NCBI GenBank assembly: GCA_024640205.1
Contig: JAHEFL010000161.1
Location: 1 to 5,460 of the forward strand
From: Flavobacteriales bacterium
Lineage (GTDB): Bacteria; Bacteroidota; Bacteroidia; Flavobacteriales_F; PHOS-HE28
DNA: 5,460 nucleotides
Direction of reading: 5' to 3'
Numbering within the stretch: position 1 is the stretch's first letter; every line of letters begins with the position of its first letter. Shown piece by piece: positions 1 through 5,460 of the stretch. Both the position numbers and the translations under genes were made by a program. Under the pieces are notes generated by a model, which made no database searches, was not told where the DNA came from, and saw only the letters and a list, made by a program, of their open reading frames with translations.

Positions 1-796
1 CAAATACAGCAGGGAGACCGCCGAGCAGCTCATCGGAGCGCAAGGGGAATTGCACCTGAACCTGTTGAAGTGGAAGCTGGACCATCATTACAAGGTCCAA
101 TGCGTGTTCGGCAGTCCGCGTATCCCCTATCGTGAGACGATCCGCAAGCCGGCGGAGGCCAGCTACAAACACAAGAAACAGACAGGAGGTGCAGGGCAGT
201 TCGCAGAGGTCCACCTGAGGATAGAGCCCTGGCACGAGGGCATGCCGGAACCGCAGGGAGTCAGTGTTCGAGGCAAGGAAGAGCACGACCTCGTAACGGG
301 AGGCAAGCTGGTCTTCTACAACTGCATCGTGGGTGGCGTCATCGACAACAAGTTCATGCCGAGCATCCTGAAAGGCGTGATGGAGAAGATGGAACGCGGT
401 CCGTTGACGGGGTCACCGGCCCGTGACGTGCGGGTGATCGTGCACGACGGGAAGATGCATACGGTGGATAGCAACGATGTCAGCTTCAAGATCGCCGGTA
501 TGATGGCGTTCAAAGAGGCGTTCGAGGTGCGGGTACCGACCGACCTGATGGGCGAGGTGATGACGGATCTGCAGAGCCGTAGGAGCATCGTCATGGGCAT
601 GGACAGTCAGGGGCGGTACCAGATCATCAAGGCATTGACCCCCTTGGCCGAACTGGACCGCTACAGCACCACGTTGCGCAGCCTTACACAGGGGCGTGGC
701 ACATACACGGAGAGGTTCCATGCCTACCAACAGGTGCCTGTCGAGGTGCAGAACAAGTTGGTCCATGATCATACCGATGAAGGCGTCATGGCCTGA
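1..796 (+). CDS. Elongation factor G paralogue (FusA2-like), C-terminal part, 5' end outside window
   Basis: The open frame is already running at base 2 and ends with TGA at 794-796, leaving 264 visible residues of a protein that normally has about 700. EF-G is a ribosome-bound GTPase that drives translocation or, for some paralogues, ribosome recycling. The GTPase domain and domain II are not visible. What is visible: the end of domain III with GELHL (bases 44-58), then domain IV starting at YRETI with the HKKQTGGAGQF signature (about 170-205) and GGVIDNKFMPS, then domain V with MGEVMTDLQSRRS (about 548-585), PLAEL and LRSLTQGRG. Domain IV carries extra residues (around VSVRGKEEHDLVTGGKL, about 262-312) relative to housekeeping EF-G, and the gene is followed by a convergent peptidase gene rather than ribosomal genes. 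I therefore infer the second EF-G-like paralogue rather than the str-operon copy. About 14 residues around the usual LEP motif seem to be missing at about 521-529. The family call is secure; the paralogue class is inferred. Confidence 0.9.
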   Translation, partial: KYSRETAEQLIGAQGELHLNLLKWKLDHHYKVQCVFGSPRIPYRETIRKPAEASYKHKKQTGGAGQFAEVHLRIEPWHEGMPEPQGVSVRGKEEHDLVTGGKLVFYNCIVGGVIDNKFMPSILKGVMEKMERGPLTGSPARDVRVIVHDGKMHTVDSNDVSFKIAGMMAFKEAFEVRVPTDLMGEVMTDLQSRRSIVMGMDSQGRYQIIKALTPLAELDRYSTTLRSLTQGRGTYTERFHAYQQVPVEVQNKLVHDHTDEGVMA

Positions 797-826
797 GGCT
801 GCGAACCTCCATGTTCACGTGAGATC
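797..826. other. Convergent intergenic gap between EF-G and M1 peptidase genes
   Basis: Only 30 bases separate the TGA of the plus-strand EF-G gene from the TAG of the minus-strand peptidase gene. I looked for a shared bidirectional terminator and found no hairpin longer than a few base pairs and no T-run on either strand. Termination here is either factor-dependent or happens inside the opposing gene. Confidence 0.5.
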
Positions 827-2704
827 CTAAGGCCGGATCAATCCGCCCATTCCGCTTGGAACGGAGACCCGATCGTTGCTGCGGTCCACATCCGCCGTTC
901 GCCGCAGGGGATCGAGTACCACTTCTCTCAAGTCCTTGAGCGTTCCCGGTACAACGAAGGTGTACGTGGGGTCGGTCCATTGCCATGCCGGCAGGATGGC
1001 GAACGGATACTCCTCGGTGCCGGGCGTTTTCGACCCCAACGCGAGCGACAATGGAACATGGAAGTGTTGCTGTCCATCATCGGTGCCCACCAGAACGAGA
1101 TCCACGGGCATCACCATACCACCGATCCGCTCCAGCGTGATATGCAACTCGCCATCCACCTCGAGCACCTGCTGTATACCGATGTCCAATGTTCGCGTGG
1201 TATTCACCCATTCATCAAAATACCAGTCCAGCTCAAGACCGCTGGTCGCCTCGAAGACGCGTTCCATATCGACCGGGTCCGGATGCTTGAATCTGCACGC
1301 ATCGTAGTAGCGCAGGAACCCGGAACGCAGGTTCTTTTCGCCGATCACCGCACCCATCTGGTGAAGGAGCAACTCCCCGAAATTGTATGCCGTGACCCCG
1401 TATGCGAAATTCGTTTCGAAGTGGTCGGCGTGAATGACAGGCGCCTCGTGCTTTCCGCTTTCCACCAATGCGTAGTAGCCCGAGTATGCGTTCAAATGTG
1501 AACTCTCGCTCCGGGGAAAGAGATGCGCCATCACCTCTTTTGAGGCGTATTCGGTGAAGCCTTCATCCATCCATGGATAGCGGCCTTCGTTGCTGGCCAT
1601 CATACCATGAAACCAACTGTGAACGAATTCATGAACGCTGACACCAACGAGGCTGCCCAAACGGCGCTTGCCCGTGATCATCGTCAGCATCGGATATTCC
1701 ATACCGCCATCACCGCCTTGCACGAAGCTGTACCGGGGCCAGGGATACGCACCGAAGTGTTCGTTCATGTAAGCCATGGCCTTTTCCATGTAGCCCGGAA
1801 GTTCATTCCATACCTCGGCGATCTCCGGGTCTGGCCTATGGAAGAAGTGCAACTCCGTGCCACCTTCCAGCTCGCGCACGGAATGCACATACTCCTTATC
1901 CGCCGCCCATGCGAAGTCATGCACATTCTTGGCTTGGAAGTGCCAGGTGAGCTTATCGCCTGCAGGTCGTTCGAACCGCTTCCTGCCAAGAGGATACCCA
2001 TGTCCGATCCGATGCGGATCCATCAAGGTCCCGGTGCTGGCAATGGTATACGCACTATCCATCGTGATACGCACGTCGAGATCACCCCAGACCCCGTGGA
2101 ACTCACGTGCCACGTACGGATAGGCATGCCAACCACGTTCGTCATACTCCGCCAGTTTCGGGTACCACTGGGTCATCGTGTACGCGATCCCCTCGGAATT
2201 GTTCCTTCCGCTCCGGCGGATCTGGACCGGTACCTGACCGACGAATGAATAGGCCAGTGTCGTGCTCCTATTCGGCAGGATCGCGCGCGGCAACGTCACT
2301 TTGAGGACGGTCCCCATGTGCTCCAATGGGACCTCCTTACCCTGTTGCGCCATATCCTTCACGATCAACTCCCCCATTTGATGTGGTTCGAGATCAGCGA
2401 TCCGGTCCCCGATCCTGCTGTCGGGATCCTCGATGGTCCTGGACCTCACGTCCATTTCACTGCCTGGCCGGAACGCATTCGGATAGAGATGAAAGAAGAG
2501 CTCCTTCAGGGTATCGGGGCTGTTATTGGTATAGGTAAGCTGCGCTGATCCTGTGTAGCGATGGGTCCGGACATCCAATTCGATATCCATCGAGTAGTCC
2601 ACATGCTGCTGCCAGCCATCACATTGGGCAAGTGAAGTGACGGAAAGGATCGCCATGCCGAATGCAATAGCGCCATGAATGGGACCTAGGTTGACCGATA
2701 ACAT
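827..2704 (-). CDS. Secreted M1-family zinc metallopeptidase (gluzincin, aminopeptidase-like)
   Basis: This 625-residue protein should hydrolyse peptides, probably as an aminopeptidase, outside the cytoplasm. Residues 1-26 look like a signal peptide: a hydrophobic stretch (about 13-26) ending S-L-A before Q27. C28 follows, but Q at -1 is a poor lipobox, so a soluble exported form is favoured. An N-terminal beta-rich M1 domain spans about 35-240. The catalytic domain shows the zinc site HEFVH (H358, catalytic E359, H362) with the third ligand E381 in DEGFTEY at the exact HExxH-18-E spacing. The substrate-binding GxMEN motif reads GGMEY (333-337). Y440 in TAYNFGE is the likely transition-state tyrosine. 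The protein stops soon after a short C-terminal beta region and lacks the long helical ERAP1-type C-terminal domain of the roughly 870-residue PepN class. The ATG at 2702-2704 is chosen because the next Met (M17) would destroy the signal peptide. No Shine-Dalgarno is visible. It lies 46 bases downstream of the response regulator on the same strand. Confidence 0.94.
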   Translation of the reverse strand: MLSVNLGPIHGAIAFGMAILSVTSLAQCDGWQQHVDYSMDIELDVRTHRYTGSAQLTYTNNSPDTLKELFFHLYPNAFRPGSEMDVRSRTIEDPDSRIGDRIADLEPHQMGELIVKDMAQQGKEVPLEHMGTVLKVTLPRAILPNRSTTLAYSFVGQVPVQIRRSGRNNSEGIAYTMTQWYPKLAEYDERGWHAYPYVAREFHGVWGDLDVRITMDSAYTIASTGTLMDPHRIGHGYPLGRKRFERPAGDKLTWHFQAKNVHDFAWAADKEYVHSVRELEGGTELHFFHRPDPEIAEVWNELPGYMEKAMAYMNEHFGAYPWPRYSFVQGGDGGMEYPMLTMITGKRRLGSLVGVSVHEFVHSWFHGMMASNEGRYPWMDEGFTEYASKEVMAHLFPRSESSHLNAYSGYYALVESGKHEAPVIHADHFETNFAYGVTAYNFGELLLHQMGAVIGEKNLRSGFLRYYDACRFKHPDPVDMERVFEATSGLELDWYFDEWVNTTRTLDIGIQQVLEVDGELHITLERIGGMVMPVDLVLVGTDDGQQHFHVPLSLALGSKTPGTEEYPFAILPAWQWTDPTYTFVVPGTLKDLREVVLDPLRRTADVDRSNDRVSVPSGMGGLIRP

Positions 2705-2750
2705 GGGGCAAAGAAACAGGAAGAGCCTAGTTCAGGCGTCGTGCATCCGA

Positions 2751-3239
2751 TCAGGAAAGGAGGCGCTGCCGGAGCGCGAACTCCAACTGACGGTTCATGG
2801 CTTCCAGTCGCGACGTGTAGGCGACACGTTCCGCCTCGGCCAACACTTCCTTGTGGGCCAGCTCCACCGCTCTCACAAGCTGGTCGTTGACCCAGGGCTT
2901 GGCAAAGTAGTTCGACACTCCCCCCTTGTTCACGGCCTCAATGATCGCTTCCAGATCCGCGTAGGCCGTCACCAACATCCTTCGAACCGATGGATAGCGG
3001 TCCCGCACATGAGCGAGCAACTCGCTACCACGGGTTCCAGGCATACGCTGGTCCGCAATGACCACATGCACGCTATTGGTTTCCAAGTGACGCATCACCT
3101 CCTCCATATTTGCCGCAAGTAAGATGTTCATGGAATGACGGAACGCGGCACGGAACGCCTGTCTGTTGGCGGCATCATCATCCACGAACACGACGCAGGG
3201 TAGCGCGCCTTGGGAATAATTGATGTTCTGTGCTTCCAT
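2751..3239 (-). CDS. Response regulator: receiver domain with C-terminal helical/coiled-coil tail, no output domain
   Basis: This 162-residue protein is a phospho-acceptor of a two-component pathway. The receiver domain covers about residues 14-132. It has the acidic cluster D20-D21-D22 after a hydrophobic strand (VVFVDDD), the phosphorylation site D63 in IADQRMPG, the switch threonine T91 (MLVTAYADLE) and the conserved lysine K114 in YFAKPW. The DQRMPG, TAYADLEA and KPW signatures match the receiver type often fused to HD-GYP or other output domains. Here only about 30 residues follow (about 127-160), rich in E, R, A and L and predicted to be one long helix or coiled coil. With no DNA-binding or enzymatic domain, it probably acts by protein contact or as a phosphorelay intermediate. 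The stop is TGA at 2751-2753 and the start is the CAT complement at 3237-3239. No cognate histidine kinase is visible. The peptidase gene lies 47 bases downstream on the same strand. Receiver assignment is sure; the partner is unknown. Confidence 0.93.
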   Translation of the reverse strand: MEAQNINYSQGALPCVVFVDDDAANRQAFRAAFRHSMNILLAANMEEVMRHLETNSVHVVIADQRMPGTRGSELLAHVRDRYPSVRRMLVTAYADLEAIIEAVNKGGVSNYFAKPWVNDQLVRAVELAHKEVLAEAERVAYTSRLEAMNRQLEFALRQRLLS

Positions 3240-3372
3240 GGACCAGGATCCCGTCGTACGAGGCTCGCCGCCTGGGGTTTCATAATGAATTGTTGATAAT
3301 TTGTTAATAACTTATTGTTGATTAGCTTCGACCCCTGTAAGGAATCTTGGACAGCTCCTTTCGACCTCTTTC
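3240..3372. promoter_or_regulatory. Divergent intergenic region with AT-rich promoter-like patch
   Basis: These 133 bases separate the divergent response regulator (-) and ThiF-nitroreductase gene (+). The part next to the regulator (3240-3278) is GC-rich. Bases 3279-3324 are strikingly AT-rich compared with everything else in the window. They must contain the promoters for both genes unless transcription starts inside coding sequence. On the plus strand TATTGTTG at 3313-3320 matches the Bacteroidota -7 consensus TAnnTTTG with one mismatch, and a TTG lies 17 bases upstream at 3293-3295. This would put the transcript start near 3327 and give a leader of about 45 bases. I found no comparable match on the minus strand. 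No Shine-Dalgarno lies at normal spacing before 3373; the nearest purine run (3338-3343) is 29 bases away. The regional assignment is firm, the exact boxes are tentative. Confidence 0.45.
3289..3324. repeat. Three imperfect 11-base direct repeats, consensus WTTGTTRATWA
   Basis: The copies are ATTGTTGATAA (3289-3299), TTTGTTAATAA (3300-3310) and ATTGTTGATTA (3314-3324). The first two abut and the third starts 14 bases after the second. They occupy most of the AT-rich core between the divergent genes and overlap the candidate plus-strand promoter boxes. They could be tandem operator half-sites for a regulator, or merely AT-rich promoter sequence with chance similarity. The similarity is read directly from the sequence; a regulatory role is inference. 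Confidence 0.4.
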
Positions 3373-5460
3373 ATGGACCCTTTGTTCGAAGCGCTGGAAC
3401 GCGCTCCTTCCTATGATACTGGCCTGTTCCGACCTGTCCTTTTCAGGGCATCGGATCGAAGCGATCGGGCTGCGCTGCTCGCTCTTTTGGGCAACGACCC
3501 AGGGATCAAGGTCCATGATCGGCTATTAGATCAGCTCATAGAGCTCGTTCGCTCCTTGAACCCGGGCATTCGATCCACTCGGCCGGAGCTCGAACAGGCC
3601 GCGCGTGACCACCTGAAAGGTATCCCCATCGAACACTATGGCGTTTGGGTCCATTACCCCTGGTCCCACCGCTTGGTGCATATCCTGGATGAAGCCGAGT
3701 TCGCCCTGGTCCGAACGGACCGGAACCGGAACAAGATCACGCGGACCGAACAAGCCCGATTGTCCACCAAGAAAGTAGGCGTGATCGGGCTCAGCGTGGG
3801 CCAGAGCATCAGCTTGACCATGGCGCTGGAACGAAGTTTCGGCGAGATCCGGCTGGCCGATCACGACACGCTCGAGCTGAGCAATCTGAACCGTATCCGC
3901 AGCGGAGTGCATGAATTGGGCCTGTCGAAAGTGATCAATACTGCCCGGGAGATCGCCGAGCTGGACCCCTACCTCCAGGTCACCTGTTTCACGGATGGGA
4001 TCACCCGTGGGAATATGGACCGCTTCCTGTCCGAAGGTGGTAAGATCGATGTGTTGGTGGAGGAGTGTGACAGTGTGGATGTCAAGCTCTTCGCTCGGCA
4101 ACGGGCCCGCGCCCATGGCATTCCCGTGATCATGGATACCAGCGATCGCGGGATGTTGGACATCGAGCGCTTCGACCTGGAACCCGATCGCCCCATCCTT
4201 CATGGACTTGTTGATCACCTGGACCTGGACGCCGCCGCGAAGGCGCGGACCGCCGAGGAAAAACTTCCTTTCATCCTGCCGATCGCAGGCATCGCTGAAC
4301 TGAGCAAACGCATGAAGGCCAGTATGCTCGAGGTGGAGAATTCCATCGTGACCTGGCCTCAACTTGCGAACAGCGTAATGCACGGCGGTGCGGTGGGCGC
4401 GGATCATTACCGCAGGATCGCGTTAGGGGAGCCTGTTCCCAGCGGACGGTGGTACATGGAAAAAGTCATTCCGAGAGGTTCCCATGGCAACCCAGTGGAC
4501 CGTTCGGATGCCCTGGTGGAAGACCATGCGCCACAAGAGATCACGCTCGATGACATGTTGGCAAGATCCATCAGCCATCCCGAAGCGCGCGGGTTGGACC
4601 CGAACGATGCCAGATTGATGTGTGAAGCTGGGTCGCTCGCGCCGTCAGCAGGAAATATGCAACCCTGGCGATTCCTATACACGGACGGGGCCATCCATCT
4701 TTTCCATGCCCATCCACCGGAACGCCTTGTGATGAACGCTGGGGGTATGATCAGTGCGATCGATATGGCCTGTTGCATCGAGAACATGGTGTTGAAGGCT
4801 GCCCAGCTGGGCATCGCGCTTCACGTGGACGTCCTGCCGGTCGCCTCGGACCCACAATACGTCGCCGCCATCACTGTCCGTGAAGGTGCCGTCCCTCCTT
4901 CCAAGGATGCCTTGGTCGAACTCATCCAGGATCGCTGCACCAACCGGCATCGGTATAATGGTGACCCCTTACCCATGCGCGCCTTGGAGGACATGGCCCT
5001 GGCCACGGCAATGATCGAAGGCTGTCAGGCACACTTCGTACAGGATCCATCCTCGATCGCAACGGTGGCCGATATCGTTGGCAGAGCAGAGCAACTGCGT
5101 ATGCTGGACCCCGAGGGTCATGGCGAATTGTTCAACCGGGAGATCCGATGGACACCAGAGGACGCCGCACGAACGCGCGATGGTCTGGATCTGGATTCCT
5201 TTGAGCTGAAGGCTACCGAACGGGTCGGTCTATCCGTTGCCGCTGATCCCGAAGCCATCGCCCTGCTTCGTGAATGGAAGGCGGGCAGTGGGTTCCAGGA
5301 CATCTCAGGAGATCCCATCCGGACCTCCTCCGCGGTGGTATTGATAAGTAGCGCGTCGGACGATCTGAATGGGATCATTGCGGGCGGAAGAGCCCTGCAA
5401 CGGTGCTGGTTGTCCGCCACCCGATCGGGAATTGCGGCTCATCCCATTGCGGCACCCATC
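3373..5460 (+). CDS. Rv1355c-family (MoeY-like) ThiF/E1 adenylation domain-nitroreductase fusion, 3' end outside window
   Basis: The frame is open without a stop for 696 codons to the window end; the family is about 700-750 residues, so little is missing. ATG 3373 is the only usable start: an in-frame TGA lies at 3319-3321 with no start codon between, and the next Met is residue 150. Residues 1-132 are a helical N-terminal region ending in YGVWVHYPWSHRLVH and EFALVRT. The ThiF/E1-like domain spans about 133-345: nucleotide loop VGVIGLSVGQ, D163xD165, SNLNR (170-174), K186, D233 and the IPVIMDTSDRG strand. It has only two cysteines (C205, C232) and no CxxC zinc pairs. The nitroreductase region, about 396 to the end, has the FMN-contacting motif SLAPSAGNMQPWRF (421-434) and the late GGRALQRCWLSATRSGIAAH segment (671-690), as in Acg-type double-module oxidoreductases. 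The predicted cytoplasmic activities are adenylation of a carboxylate and FMN-dependent redox chemistry. The substrate is unknown. The name MoeY (molybdopterin) in mycobacteria rests on ThiF similarity only. Domain calls are secure. Confidence 0.92.
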   Translation, partial: MDPLFEALERAPSYDTGLFRPVLFRASDRSDRAALLALLGNDPGIKVHDRLLDQLIELVRSLNPGIRSTRPELEQAARDHLKGIPIEHYGVWVHYPWSHRLVHILDEAEFALVRTDRNRNKITRTEQARLSTKKVGVIGLSVGQSISLTMALERSFGEIRLADHDTLELSNLNRIRSGVHELGLSKVINTAREIAELDPYLQVTCFTDGITRGNMDRFLSEGGKIDVLVEECDSVDVKLFARQRARAHGIPVIMDTSDRGMLDIERFDLEPDRPILHGLVDHLDLDAAAKARTAEEKLPFILPIAGIAELSKRMKASMLEVENSIVTWPQLANSVMHGGAVGADHYRRIALGEPVPSGRWYMEKVIPRGSHGNPVDRSDALVEDHAPQEITLDDMLARSISHPEARGLDPNDARLMCEAGSLAPSAGNMQPWRFLYTDGAIHLFHAHPPERLVMNAGGMISAIDMACCIENMVLKAAQLGIALHVDVLPVASDPQYVAAITVREGAVPPSKDALVELIQDRCTNRHRYNGDPLPMRALEDMALATAMIEGCQAHFVQDPSSIATVADIVGRAEQLRMLDPEGHGELFNREIRWTPEDAARTRDGLDLDSFELKATERVGLSVAADPEAIALLREWKAGSGFQDISGDPIRTSSAVVLISSASDDLNGIIAGGRALQRCWLSATRSGIAAHPIAAPI

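Noticed and set aside
1607..2248. 213-codon plus-strand open reading frame
   Set aside because: It lies antisense to the M1 catalytic domain, including the HEFVH site. No motif is visible in it.
2619..2626. Lipoprotein signal for the M1 peptidase at C28
   Set aside because: The residues before C28 are L-A-Q, and Q at -1 does not fit the lipobox. Cleavage after A26 by signal peptidase I fits better.
2720..2745. Weak hairpin (GCCT/AGGC around AGTTC) with a pyrimidine-rich stretch on the minus strand between regulator and peptidase
   Set aside because: The stem has only four contiguous pairs and the T-stretch is broken by C, so a terminator call is not supported.
3254..3273. Palindrome TCGTACGA (3254-3261) and small stem AGGC-TCGCC-GCCT (3261-3273) before the regulator start
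   Set aside because: Eight-base palindromes and four-pair stems are expected by chance in GC-rich DNA, and no second copy or known operator resemblance was found.
3526..4407. 293-codon minus-strand open reading frame
   Set aside because: It is antisense to the ThiF domain of the plus-strand gene, which has clear family motifs in the opposite strand's frame. Its translation shows no recognisable motif and looks like a GC-rich shadow.
4407..5006. Overlapping minus-strand open frames of 61 to 135 codons
   Set aside because: They are antisense to the nitroreductase part of the long plus-strand gene and carry no family signature.
3373..5460. Assigning the fusion gene to molybdopterin biosynthesis as moeY
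   Set aside because: The name comes from ThiF/MoeB similarity only. The domain lacks the zinc cysteine pairs, and no molybdenum-cofactor genes are visible in the window.

Overview
The window most likely comes from a member of the Bacteroidota with fairly high GC for that phylum. The evidence is indirect. The EF-G fragment resembles the second, divergent EF-G paralogue I associate with that phylum. The secreted M1 peptidase has a signal peptide ending S-L-A|Q and a GGMEY substrate motif. None of the three visible start codons has a Shine-Dalgarno sequence at normal spacing. The only AT-rich promoter-like patch holds a near match to the phylum's TAnnTTTG -7 element. The window is densely coding, with four genes and no gap over 135 bases. 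I see no tRNA, rRNA, CRISPR array, insertion sequence or prophage.

Layout. Bases 1-796 (+) are the 3' end of an elongation factor G paralogue, which enters from outside the window. It converges, 30 bases apart, on a minus-strand pair: a receiver-domain response regulator (2751-3239) followed after 47 bases by a secreted M1-family zinc metallopeptidase (827-2704). A 133-base AT-rich divergent intergenic region (3240-3372) carries three imperfect 11-base direct repeats. From it a long plus-strand gene (3373 to beyond 5460) reads out of the window. It encodes a fusion of an N-terminal helical region, a ThiF/E1-like adenylating domain and an Acg-type nitroreductase (FMN) domain, matching the Rv1355c ('MoeY') architecture. 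This gene has no stop codon in the window, and a 293-codon antisense reading frame lies inside it, so it is easy to miss.

How they work together. The regulator and peptidase could be co-transcribed. The regulator has no DNA-binding domain, so it would signal through protein contacts. The adenylation-oxidoreductase fusion is divergently transcribed and has no known substrate. It is the best candidate here for undescribed biochemistry. A second oddity is the EF-G paralogue, which appears to lack about 14 residues at the domain IV/V junction, including the usually conserved L-E-P motif, while staying in frame.
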